Shown here one piece after another: positions 16,380 through 24,187 of a stretch of 43,243 nt of DNA. The notes under the pieces are model-generated. The model saw only the letters and a program-made list of their open reading frames with translations. It was not told where the DNA came from and did not search any database. Every line of letters begins with the position of its first letter. Within the stretch, counting starts at the first letter, position 1. The DNA is from Flavobacteriales bacterium (lineage in GTDB: Bacteria > Bacteroidota > Bacteroidia > Flavobacteriales > JANQLC01). A program made the translations under genes and the position numbers. Location of the stretch: NCBI GenBank assembly GCA_028280815.1, contig JANQLC010000020.1, forward strand, positions 1 to 43,243, in the 5' to 3' direction.

Positions 16380-17290
16380 GGGACGATTCGTTTTGTCCCC
16401 CAGGCGTCCCAATGGCCGATAGAGGGAAGCAAAATAAGCCCTTTCAGATCGACCTACAGGAGCAAAAATAAGCCGGGATTTTCAACTGCTCCATGCGAGA
16501 AACACCAAAAAACAAACCCTTTTTTAAACCGCCTATCAAGAGCAAAACCCCCCTTTTAGCCCGTACAAAAGCGCAAACGCCAAAGCGTAAAGCTGAGGGT
16601 TAGACCGAGTCCTAGGACAAAAGCGGGAACCCTTTCCAAAGGGTCTCCTTCAAGACAAACACCAAAAAACAAGGCCGGTCCTATCAACCCATCGCACAGC
16701 AAAGGACGAGATCAAGTCCCTTTTTCAAGCCATCAACCCAGCCCAATCCATGCAGTCCAAACTAAGCCCCACCTAAGCTAACCCAACCACTCAACTCAAC
16801 CGCTCAAACCAGCCCATTCAATCCGTTTAAGCCATCCCCATACGATAGACAAGACCTGCTTTCAAAACGCCACGCAAGGACAAATACAAAAAAGACCCTC
16901 TTTTTAAATGCGCCATAGAGAGAAAATAAGATCAGCCTTTTCAAACTGATACCACAGGACAAAGACAAAGCCCGCCTTTCAGGGCCAACGCAAAGGACGA
17001 AAAACAAGGTTGGCTTTTCAGACGTGCTTCAGATTAGAATATGCGACAAAATTCACAGCCTCGACCTGACCAGGTGCCCGCCTCTTACCAAACCCGCGTG
17101 GCGGGTCAGCGCAGCTGACCACAGGGACAAAAGCAAAAAACACCGCCGCTTTCAAGTTGAACCCAGGGGACAAACACCAAAAAATAAGGCTGGTCTTTTA
17201 GGCCGATAAAAAGGATAAAAACAGAAGCGTAAACCACCCCAGGAGCCGTTCCAGGTCCTCAACTGTGGGAATCTGGGCAAAAACGCAAAA
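16380..17290 (-). repeat. Second long tract of family A repeats with a short family B-like patch
   Basis: About 0.9 kb between the LRR remnants and apbE. Units such as CACCAAAAAACAAACCC, CCAAAAAACAAGG and CACCAAAAAATAAGG recur with CTTTTCAA or TTTTTAAACC and CACAGGGACAAA between them. At 17105-17119 lies GTCAGCGCAGCTGAC, a perfect inverted repeat followed by CACAGGGACAAA, the same core as at 5726 on the same strand. Bases 16738-16830 are a C/A-rich patch (CCCAATCCATGCAGTCC; AACCCAACCACTCAACTC) resembling the G-depleted tracts at 25.7 and 41.9 kb, linking both families. No gene is recognised. Confidence 0.65.
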
Positions 17291-17330
17291 GACATAGCGC
17301 TTTGAGCTGGAGCCTCTGATCCGAGACCTC

Positions 17331-18341
17331 TTATTCTTTGCACAGCCGTTGGCGAAACCCTTGGGTGGCATACACCTTCATCGCAGCATCCGAATCGTAG
17401 ATCAGCAGCGCATCGAGCGCTTTGTGCCGGTTTAGAAATCGAACGGTGCGTTCAAAGCCCATCGCCATAAAAGCGGTGGCATAAGCATCTGCCACCATGC
17501 AATCCGCTGCCAAAACCGAAGCGCTCAAAATCTCGCCCTGTGCCGAATAGCCGGTATGGGGATCGATGATATGCGCGTATTTCCTGCCGGTGTGGGGGTC
17601 TATGCGAAACTTTCTGTAATTGCCCGAGGTGGCCAGGGATCTATTTTTTAAGCGGATCTCTCTCATTATACTCCGCTTGCCATCCGATCTGGGTTTTTCA
17701 ATGCCTACAGTCCAGCCTTGTCCGGCGCTCTTTTGGCCATGCGCGCGAATTTCACCCCCGATTTCGATCAAGTAATCCGCCACTTTTTGCCCGTCCAAGT
17801 AGCGTGCGATTAAATCCACCGTATAGCCTTTGGCTATGGCATTAAAATCCAAAAAGATATGCGGATCCTCCTTTTCCATCCGAAAATCGGGGCGCAAACG
17901 CAGTTTTTGCAAGCCGACAAATCGCGTTAGGGAATCGACTGTCGCACTATCGGGTACGGTGAGCGGTCGCTCAGGACCAACCCCCCAGGCATTGACCAAA
18001 ATCCCAACGGTGGGATCGAAATAACCATCCGTCTCCTTCCAAATCACCCGGGATTGGTGCAATACTTCGGCAAAGAGCGAATCGACTACCACCGTGGTAT
18101 CGCCCCGGTTGATCCGGGATATTTTAGAACTGGGCATATAGGTGGACATCGAAGCGTTTACAGCGTTGAAAATGCGATTGAAAGCCGCTGTGTAATCCCT
18201 GTGTGCAGCTGATTTATACTCAATGTGATAGGTCGTCCCCAGGGCCTCACCCGCCACGGCTTGAATGCTCGGGCACTTCTTTGAACAGGCGAGGAAAAAC
18301 GCTATGAGCAAGCTGAGTAATCCGATCCGTTTCACGAGCAT
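17331..18341 (-). CDS. apbE: FAD:protein FMN transferase (ApbE), lipoprotein
   Basis: 336 residues from the ATG at 18341; a TTG eight codons upstream is possible but less likely. The N-terminus MLVKRIGLLSLLIAFFLACS has a lipobox Cys at 19, so it acts on the outer face of the inner membrane. ApbE takes FMN from FAD and attaches it to Thr in (S/T)GAT-type motifs, as in NqrB and NqrC. Landmarks are ALGTTYHIEY, FDPTVGILVNAWG, FLDFNAIAKGYTVD, YLIEIGGEIRAHG, SGNYRKF and the Mg-binding IIDPHTGYSA. The nqr operon lies 1.2 kb away on the same strand, so NqrB/NqrC are its probable clients. A -7 element (TACTTTTG) with an upstream TTTG precedes it. Confidence 0.95.
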   Translation of the reverse strand: MLVKRIGLLSLLIAFFLACSKKCPSIQAVAGEALGTTYHIEYKSAAHRDYTAAFNRIFNAVNASMSTYMPSSKISRINRGDTTVVVDSLFAEVLHQSRVIWKETDGYFDPTVGILVNAWGVGPERPLTVPDSATVDSLTRFVGLQKLRLRPDFRMEKEDPHIFLDFNAIAKGYTVDLIARYLDGQKVADYLIEIGGEIRAHGQKSAGQGWTVGIEKPRSDGKRSIMREIRLKNRSLATSGNYRKFRIDPHTGRKYAHIIDPHTGYSAQGEILSASVLAADCMVADAYATAFMAMGFERTVRFLNRHKALDALLIYDSDAAMKVYATQGFRQRLCKE

Positions 18342-18396
18342 TTTTATCCTGACTTCTTTGCCCAACTGAGGCGATTTGCCACCGGGAATCGGCTGA

Positions 18397-18425
18397 CAAA
18401 AGTATGGCTTTTACCCCAATCCAAA
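18397..18425 (-). promoter_or_regulatory. Promoter for apbE (TTTG-N17-TACTTTTG)
   Basis: On the minus strand TTTG (18422-18425) and TACTTTTG (18397-18404) are 17 nt apart, slightly shorter than the usual 19. Predicted leader about 49 nt. The -33 box overlaps the edge of a strong hairpin at 18423-18443. Confidence 0.5.
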
Positions 18426-18443
18426 GGGACTTTGTCCCTTTTT
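18423..18443 (+). terminator. Terminator-like hairpin AAAGGGAC-TTT-GTCCCTTT
   Basis: Eight-base perfect stem with a TTT loop, followed by TT on the plus strand (five Ts in all from 18439). It could terminate transcripts on the plus strand, where no gene precedes it, or insulate apbE from transcription entering on the minus strand, where the T tail is shorter. Confidence 0.6.
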
Positions 18444-18751
18444 CGATATTTTCTACATGTGACTCCCTGCAAAAGCGAGGTGAATGAAGACAGGTTGCAG
18501 AATGTCATGGCGTTTCCAACGGTTTGATTCCAACCTTTTGATTCTGAAACACACACGGATTAAATATTTCAGCTTCGTTTTCCCAACCCTCGTTACAAAA
18601 TACCGTTTTTTACCCATTGATCCGATGCAAAGACCTGCTCTCAGCGGCTTAGTCCGCCTGCATGGGGTATAACACAGCTCCGCACCTGTGTTTTCACAAC
18701 CCGATCTTTCCACTGTTTCTAACTGATTTTATTAAAACGGGGCGTAGCGAC

Positions 18752-18782
18752 TTTGAAAATGCAATCGCTGTTGCTACATTTG
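18752..18782 (+). promoter_or_regulatory. Canonical promoter TTTG-N19-TACATTTG, duplicated copy
   Basis: TTTG at 18752-18755 and TACATTTG at 18775-18782 with exactly 19 nt between them. The intervening sequence (AAAATGCAATCGCTGTTGC) closely matches that of the minus-strand promoter at 32447-32477 (AAAATGCAGTCGTTATTAC), so this is a duplicated regulatory region and not a chance match. Confidence 0.75.
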
Positions 18783-18801
18783 TCAATTAAGACGCCGAGC
18801 T

Positions 18802-18849
18802 ATGAGAAGGCCTAACCCCATTTTAGGCTCACTAAGTTTATGTGAATAA
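18802..18849 (+). pseudogene. N-terminal stub of a deleted lipoprotein gene
   Basis: Fifteen codons MRRPNPILGSLSLCE then TAA, directly behind the duplicated promoter. The first codons align with the start of the intact lipoprotein at 31791-32417 (MRADQPILRFTLMGL). The rest of that gene, about 190 codons, is missing here, and the sequence resumes with material homologous to the region just upstream of the small membrane gene (ATGTGAATAAGT). A short inverted repeat, GCCTAA...TTAGGC, overlaps the stub. Confidence 0.55.
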
Positions 18850-18875
18850 GTTGAGCTATACACAAAAATAGGCTT

Positions 18876-19112
18876 GTGAATCGCTGGCTATACATCATCT
18901 CGATTTTCGTTCCCTTTGCGCTTTGGGGTTTGTTTTCCGCCTGGTTTCCCAAAGTGGAGCGGCCGCTGCTCTCCGTTCTGATCGTCTTTTGGATTCCCCT
19001 GATGCGCATTTTGCGGATGCCACATTTGAAATTTTCATGGAAAGAGATGTCGCTATCCCCCGCTCCTCTTTACCGCCTGAAAATTTGGATCAGGGTGTTT
19101 GCCGAGAAGTAA
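18876..19112 (+). CDS. Small two-helix membrane protein, copy 1 of a duplicated pair
   Basis: 78 residues from a GTG start. Hydrophobic segments at about 5-23 (LYIISIFVPFALWGLFSAW) and 30-45 (PLLSVLIVFWIPLMRI), then a basic/aromatic tail (HLKFSWKEM ... RVFAEK). It is 59/78 identical to the protein at 31478-31714, and many DNA differences fall at third codon positions (for example AAA/AAG, GAG/GAA, TTG/TTA), which argues that this frame is translated and selected. Both copies use GTG and share AAAATAGGCT just upstream. Homology also runs about 60 bp past the stop. It is now the first intact gene behind its promoter because the preceding lipoprotein gene has been deleted. Function unknown. Confidence 0.75.
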   Translation: MNRWLYIISIFVPFALWGLFSAWFPKVERPLLSVLIVFWIPLMRILRMPHLKFSWKEMSLSPAPLYRLKIWIRVFAEK

Positions 19113-19540
19113 CCCATGGTGTGATAGCGCACCCTATACGCGTGGTGATCGATTGTTTCTCGTCGGGATGAGCAAAAAACAAAAATGCCTTTTTTTAAAA
19201 CACCTAGGTGAATTTTTTTTAAAATAATATTTCATAAGGATGAATTTCAATTCGACAAGACTTTAAAAATACAGCGATTATTCATTGTGGAAACAGAGGA
19301 GATAAGTTACACCCTTTACAAAAATCAGAAAAACAGAAGGTACCAGCAAAAAGGATTACATATGATACAACCACGTTTCGATCAGACGAGGCGAAATCAC
19401 CCGAAATCAGCAACTCCGGATTGTAAAAAACACAAGAAATACATATCGCGCGTTGACATCTACGACACAAAGCCCGCGTTGATATAGATCGAGATGCTGG
19501 ACGAGACACGGTTTTATACCCTGCACATCGAGGCAGCTCA
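19113..19540. other. Spacer between the small membrane gene and nqrF
   Basis: The first ~60 bp continue the duplication seen at 31.4 kb. Bases 19175-19260 are A+T-rich and contain the perfect palindrome CACCTAGGTG at 19201-19210 between A and T runs, possibly an operator or a bidirectional transcript end. From 19261 to 19540 I see no gene, terminator or repeat that I can support. Confidence 0.4.
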
Positions 19541-20851
19541 TCAGCCACCAAAATCGTCAAAGCGCACGTTTTCAGGGGGTACACCAAAATCCTCGGCCAT
19601 CTTTTCCACGGCTTGGTTCATCAAGGGAGGACCGCAGAAGTACACCTCGATTTCCTCCGGTCGCTCGTGGTACTTTAAATAATTATCGATCACCGCCTGG
19701 TGTACAAAACCGACAAAGCCATCGCCTTCCCCATCCAATCCCTTTTTTACCCGCCAGTTGTCCGCCGGTAGGGGTTCGGAAAGGGCAATGTAAAATTTGA
19801 AATTGGGAAACGCCCGCTCCAATGCCCTGAAGTGATTGACGTAGAACAACTCTCTCTTCGATCGACCGCCATACCAATAGCTGACTTTTCTTCCGGTCTT
19901 TAAGGTTTTGAACAGCTCGTAGAGGTGGGAGCGCAGGGGTGCCATACCGGCACCACCCCCTACGTAAAGCATTTCGGCATCGCTGTTTTCATTGATGAAA
20001 AACTCGCCAAAGGGACCGGAGATCACCACCTTATCACCGGGCTTCCTCGAAAAAATATAGGAGGATGCCACGCCGGGATTCACATCCATCCAATCGCCCC
20101 TCTTGCTGTCAAAGGGAGGGGTAGCAACGCGCACATTCAACATGATATCGCGCCCCTCGGCTGGATAAGACGCCATGGAATAAGCGCGTTCCAAGGTTTC
20201 ATCATTGACCATTTTTAAAGACCACAACCCAAACTTATCCCACTCCAATTGAAACTTGTCCGGCTCGCCGGGATGCTCCTCGGGATGGGCGCCGATGTCG
20301 ATATCCCGATAGTCGACCACGCAGGGGGGTACCTCGACCTGTATGTAGCCCCCTGCTCGGTAATCCATGTCTTCGGGCAGCTCGACGACAAATTCTTTGA
20401 TAAATGAGGATACGTTGTAATTGCGAATGACGGTGGCTTCCCATTTCTTAATCCCAAATACCTCTTCCGGGATTTCGATCTGCATATCCTGTCTCACTTT
20501 TACCTGACAACCCAAGCGCCAGTGATCCTGGATTTCTCCACGCGTAAAGTTGGGCGATTCTGTCGGAAGTATGTCGCCACCGCCCTGCAAAACCTGGCAT
20601 TTGCACTGCAAACAGGTGCCCCCCCCGCCACAAGCCGAGGGCAGGAATATCTTTTTTTCGCTCAAGGTGCTCAAAAGCGTAGCCCCCGACTCCACCGACA
20701 GGGTTTCCCGACCGTTGATCTCAATCGAAACCGGGCCAGCGGGACTCAACCTGGCCTTGGCGGTCAGCAACAAGATAACGAGCAAAAGAACGACGAATAA
20801 GAAGGCTGCAATACCAGAGACCAGGGTCGTCCCCAATGCGGCTAAAACCAT
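19541..20851 (-). CDS. nqrF: Na+-translocating NADH:quinone reductase subunit F
   Basis: 436 residues (about 405-425 is usual). It is the NADH-oxidising entry point of Na+-NQR. One N-terminal transmembrane helix (about 10-30) is followed by a ferredoxin-like domain with 2Fe-2S ligands Cys74, Cys80, Cys83 and Cys115 (ACGGGGTCLQCKCQV and LGCQVKV), then a ferredoxin-reductase-like FAD domain (RAYSMASYP at about 235) and an NAD-binding domain (MLYVGGGAGMAPLRSHL; VYFCGPPLMNQAV). Last gene of the six-gene operon, 6 bp after nqrE. All expected cofactor-binding motifs are present, so it should be functional. Confidence 0.97.
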   Translation of the reverse strand: MVLAALGTTLVSGIAAFLFVVLLLVILLLTAKARLSPAGPVSIEINGRETLSVESGATLLSTLSEKKIFLPSACGGGGTCLQCKCQVLQGGGDILPTESPNFTRGEIQDHWRLGCQVKVRQDMQIEIPEEVFGIKKWEATVIRNYNVSSFIKEFVVELPEDMDYRAGGYIQVEVPPCVVDYRDIDIGAHPEEHPGEPDKFQLEWDKFGLWSLKMVNDETLERAYSMASYPAEGRDIMLNVRVATPPFDSKRGDWMDVNPGVASSYIFSRKPGDKVVISGPFGEFFINENSDAEMLYVGGGAGMAPLRSHLYELFKTLKTGRKVSYWYGGRSKRELFYVNHFRALERAFPNFKFYIALSEPLPADNWRVKKGLDGEGDGFVGFVHQAVIDNYLKYHERPEEIEVYFCGPPLMNQAVEKMAEDFGVPPENVRFDDFGG

Positions 20852-20857
20852 AGTGGA

Positions 20858-21586
20858 TCACTTATTTAATGGGGATTCGTAGGCGACTGTCCCTTTGCGC
20901 GCATCGCTCTTTTCGCCTTTCTTTGCGACTACCCCTTGCTGGTCTGGCTTCTCTTGGTGCGTATCGCCCCCTATTTCGATGCCGCCAAAGCTCATAAAAC
21001 CGATGGCCATCAAACCGGTTAAGATAAAGGTAATCCCCAAGCCGCGAAGGGGAGCCGGCACATTGGCGTAACGCATCTTTTCCCGAATGGCCGCCAAGGC
21101 CACGATCGCTAGAAACCAGCCAATCCCGGAACCCAGGCCGTAAACCACGGGTTTCAAGACGCTTGTAAAGTTCAGCTGTTGCATGAACAAACTGGCACCG
21201 AGTATGGCGCAGTTCACCGCGATCAGGGGCAAAAATATACCCAAGGAACCGTACAGTGCAGGTGAAAAGCGCTCTACCACCATCTCCACGAGCTGTACCA
21301 TGGAGGCGATGGTAGCGATAAACATGATAAAGGACAAAAAGCTCAAGTCCACATCGGCAAAACCATCGTCCAACCAAGCCAAGGCGCCGGGGCCCAACAC
21401 ATAGGTGTTCAACAAGTAGTTCAGGGGGACGGTGATGAGGAGCACAAAGATGACCGCCGCACCCAATCCAACTGCTGTGGAAACCTTTTTGGATACCGCC
21501 AAGTAGGAACACATGCCCAAAAAGTAGGCGAATATCATATTGTTGATAAAGATGGACTTTACGAATAAATCTGCCAGTTCTCGCAT
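20858..21586 (-). CDS. nqrE: Na+-NQR subunit E with an extended hydrophilic C-terminus
   Basis: 242 residues, about 40 longer than typical NqrE (near 200). Six membrane segments lie within residues 1-205; [23 protein letters not shown] and the later [19 protein letters not shown] are the two half-helix blocks that in the NqrD/NqrE pair place Cys residues near the iron centre (Cys26 and the Cys in AVNCAIL). After about residue 205 the protein ends with a polar tail ([19 protein letters not shown] and on to NK) with no membrane segment. The gene starts 1 bp beyond the nqrD stop. Confidence 0.96.
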   Translation of the reverse strand: MRELADLFVKSIFINNMIFAYFLGMCSYLAVSKKVSTAVGLGAAVIFVLLITVPLNYLLNTYVLGPGALAWLDDGFADVDLSFLSFIMFIATIASMVQLVEMVVERFSPALYGSLGIFLPLIAVNCAILGASLFMQQLNFTSVLKPVVYGLGSGIGWFLAIVALAAIREKMRYANVPAPLRGLGITFILTGLMAIGFMSFGGIEIGGDTHQEKPDQQGVVAKKGEKSDARKGTVAYESPLNK

Positions 21587-21587
21587 C

Positions 21588-22277
21588 TCAGTTTTTTTCT
21601 ATCAGTTTCCCATTAAAGGAACGCTGTACCCAAATGATGACACCGACCACGATGAGCGCCATAGGGGCTAGAAGCATAAAGCCGTTGTTGTGGTACCCCA
21701 TGGCAAACAGGCCGGTTTCCTGTCCTGGGGTGGATTTTCCCAATACCGGAAAGCCGAACAAGGTACCGGAACCCAACAATTCCCTGAAAAATGCGACGAT
21801 GACCAAGATGAGGCCATAGCCCGCACCGTTACCCACCCCATCCAAGAACGAACGCCAGGGGGTATTGCCCAACGCAAAGGCCTCGAGGCGCCCCATGATG
21901 ATGCAGTTGGTGATGATCAAACCCACGAATACGGAGAGCTGCTTGCTAATGTCATACGCAAACGCGCGCAATACCTGGTCTACCAAAATCACCAGTGCAG
22001 CCACCACGACGAGCTGTACGATAATTCGAATCCGATTGGGAATCAGGTTCCGAATCGAAGCGATCACCACGTTGCCAAAGGCGATTACCACGGTGACCGA
22101 TAGGGCCATGACAATGGCCGGGACCAACTTGGCGGTTACCGCCAGGGCGGAACAGATACCCAATACCTGCACGGTAATCGGATTGTTGTCGTTAAAGGGA
22201 TCGGTGACGAGTCTCCGGTTTCGCCTGGAAAACAGCGGCTCTCTTTTTACCTCGGTTTTAACTGCCGCTTCAGCCAT
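21588..22277 (-). CDS. nqrD: Na+-NQR subunit D
   Basis: 229 residues. Six-helix membrane subunit, homologous to NqrE, that forms with it the Fe-binding, Na+-conducting core. The Cys motif blocks are [17 protein letters not shown] and [18 protein letters not shown] 30-residue hydrophilic N-terminus ([20 protein letters not shown]) precedes the first helix. It overlaps the end of nqrC by 8 bp and is followed closely by nqrE, so the order C-D-E is translationally coupled. Confidence 0.97.
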   Translation of the reverse strand: MAEAAVKTEVKREPLFSRRNRRLVTDPFNDNNPITVQVLGICSALAVTAKLVPAIVMALSVTVVIAFGNVVIASIRNLIPNRIRIIVQLVVVAALVILVDQVLRAFAYDISKQLSVFVGLIITNCIIMGRLEAFALGNTPWRSFLDGVGNGAGYGLILVIVAFFRELLGSGTLFGFPVLGKSTPGQETGLFAMGYHNNGFMLLAPMALIVVGVIIWVQRSFNGKLIEKN

Positions 22278-23007
22278 GATTGCGCATTTTTAATTCTTTG
22301 AGGTAAGGGATGTACAGCCGTAAGCGATCGCGTATCATCGCCGTCACGCCATTGCTGGTGATGGTAGCGCCCGAAATCGCATCGACTCGGCCATCGTCCT
22401 TCTTATCCCGATCCGGATCGCTATACCCCTTAACCGCAGCTATACCCCTGAAATGGCCCTGATCGTCAAAAATCTTTTCTGACTCGTACTGATCCTGAAA
22501 ATAGGGCTGCGTGATTTCAGCACCCAAACCGGGCGTTTCTGAAGCATGGTCAAAAGTGATGCCATACACCGTATTCAGGTCGCTTTCAAGTGAAATATAA
22601 CCCCAGATCGGACCCCACAACCCATGCCCGTAAAGGGGTATGATGTAATAGGGTTGTCCCTGTTTTTTCGCTTTAAAAATAGGTAAGCCCTGCTCAGCGA
22701 GGGGCTTTTTCGTCTCGGTAGCCAGGTCGATATGAAAAGCAGGCGTTTCCGGGTGTTCGATCGGCTTACCCTTGTCGTCGAGCACCTGAGCCGCCTCAAT
22801 GTATGCCCGGTAACCCGCCGCCACATCCCTTCGATCCACCGCTACGCGAATGGCGCGCAATATGTTCTGCATCTTTTCCAAATCCGCATTTTTTCGTTGG
22901 AAGGGTTTGAGCGAGACCGCTGCTACCGACAATAGGATACCGACTACGACTACCAAAACGGCTGCGAAGGTAAGGGTGTAAGCGTTTTTATTTGTATCCC
23001 ATCTCAT
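22270..23007 (-). CDS. nqrC: Na+-NQR subunit C (covalent FMN)
   Basis: 245 residues. One N-terminal transmembrane helix (about 11-32, [20 protein letters not shown]) and a periplasmic FMN-binding domain. FMN is attached to Thr215 in [14 protein letters not shown], the ApbE-recognised motif; the partner enzyme is encoded at 17331-18341. [12 protein letters not shown] and TPGLGAEI are further family blocks. Start [14 protein letters not shown] is conventional. 12 bp follow the nqrB stop. Confidence 0.97.
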   Translation of the reverse strand: MRWDTNKNAYTLTFAAVLVVVVGILLSVAAVSLKPFQRKNADLEKMQNILRAIRVAVDRRDVAAGYRAYIEAAQVLDDKGKPIEHPETPAFHIDLATETKKPLAEQGLPIFKAKKQGQPYYIIPLYGHGLWGPIWGYISLESDLNTVYGITFDHASETPGLGAEITQPYFQDQYESEKIFDDQGHFRGIAAVKGYSDPDRDKKDDGRVDAISGATITSNGVTAMIRDRLRLYIPYLKELKMRNHG

Positions 23008-23019
23008 ACGGCTACAAAG

Positions 23020-24171
23020 TTAAGAATTAGCCATCACCAATCGGTATCGCTTGCCCCTTTTTTTGATGTTTGATGCCACGACGATGTGGTCGATCAAAGG
23101 CGCCATCACATTCATGAATAAAATGGCTAGCATCACCCCTTCCGGATAGGCGGGGTTAAACACCCGAATCAGTATGCTCATCAAGCCCACCAAAAACCCG
23201 TATATCCACTTGCCCTTAGTCGTCTGCGCAGCCGAAACCGGATCGGTGGCCATGAATACAATACCGAACATGAAACCGCCGAGCAGCAAGTGTTTCCACC
23301 AGGGAAAGGACAACAAGGCATGGCTTCCGATCGCATTGCAGATCAAGCCCATCAGCGAAGCACCGATCAGGGCGGACAGCATGATGCGCCAGCTGCCGAC
23401 ACCGGTATAGATCAGGATGAAGGCTCCGATCAGTATGGCCACGACGGAAGTCTCACCGACCGAACCGGGAATCAAACCGACGAACATACGCATAGAACTG
23501 TCCGTCACCACATGGCCCAAGCCGAGTTTACCGAGCAGGGTCTCACCCGAAATCGCATCCGTCGCAGCGGAATCGGCTACCCATATATCGCCAGACATAA
23601 AAGTCGGATAAGCAAAGAAGAGAAAAGCCCGTGCGACCAAGGCTGGGTTTAACACATTCATACCTGTACCGCCAAAGACCTCTTTGCCGATTATCACCGC
23701 AAAAACCACGGCGACAGCCAGCATCCACAAGGGTAAATCCGCCGGAACGATCAGGGGTATCAGCATACCGGTTACGAGGTAGCCCTCATTCACCTCATGG
23801 CCGCGCAAAACGGCAAAGGTAAATTCCACGGTCAAGCCGACCGCATAGGATACGATGACTAAGGGCAAAACCCGGAAGGCGCCGAATCGAAACAGCTCCC
23901 AAGGGCTGTGTAGGCCGGGCAGTTGCGCAAAGTACTGGTAGCCCACATTGTACATACCGAATAGCAAAGGGGGTATCAGCGCGATGACAACCGCAATCAT
24001 CACCCGTTTCAAGTCTACGCCGTCTCGGATGTGCACGCCGTTCCTCGTGGTCTGGTTCGGGGTAAAGAAAATCGTATCAAAAGCATTGACCACCGGGCGG
24101 TATCTGCGCAATTTGGGATTTTCGCTCACCTTAGATTGGAGCACATCAAAAAAATCTCGCAGTGGTTTCAT
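23020..24171 (-). CDS. nqrB: Na+-NQR subunit B (covalent FMN, Na+ channel)
   Basis: 383 residues, with about ten membrane helices after a cytoplasmic N-terminal stretch of roughly 55 residues (MKPLRDFFDVLQSKVSENPK). It carries riboflavin and a covalent FMN; the attachment Thr is in PGSVGETSVVAI (about Thr241). VFGGTGMNVLNPALVARAFLFFAYP is a signature of the RnfD/NqrB family. 16 bp follow the nqrA stop. Confidence 0.97.
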   Translation of the reverse strand: MKPLRDFFDVLQSKVSENPKLRRYRPVVNAFDTIFFTPNQTTRNGVHIRDGVDLKRVMIAVVIALIPPLLFGMYNVGYQYFAQLPGLHSPWELFRFGAFRVLPLVIVSYAVGLTVEFTFAVLRGHEVNEGYLVTGMLIPLIVPADLPLWMLAVAVVFAVIIGKEVFGGTGMNVLNPALVARAFLFFAYPTFMSGDIWVADSAATDAISGETLLGKLGLGHVVTDSSMRMFVGLIPGSVGETSVVAILIGAFILIYTGVGSWRIMLSALIGASLMGLICNAIGSHALLSFPWWKHLLLGGFMFGIVFMATDPVSAAQTTKGKWIYGFLVGLMSILIRVFNPAYPEGVMLAILFMNVMAPLIDHIVVASNIKKRGKRYRLVMANS

Positions 24172-24187
24172 AATATGGGTATGAGGT

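Noticed and set aside
18423-18443. Terminator of a missed plus-strand gene
   Set aside because: No plausible plus-strand coding sequence ends within 500 bp upstream; apbE occupies that region on the minus strand.
18923-19171. Alternative frame across the duplicated small gene (also open in the copy at 31260-31667)
   Set aside because: Conservation between the copies favours the 78-codon frame, where many differences are at third positions; the alternative frame accumulates non-conservative changes and differs in length.
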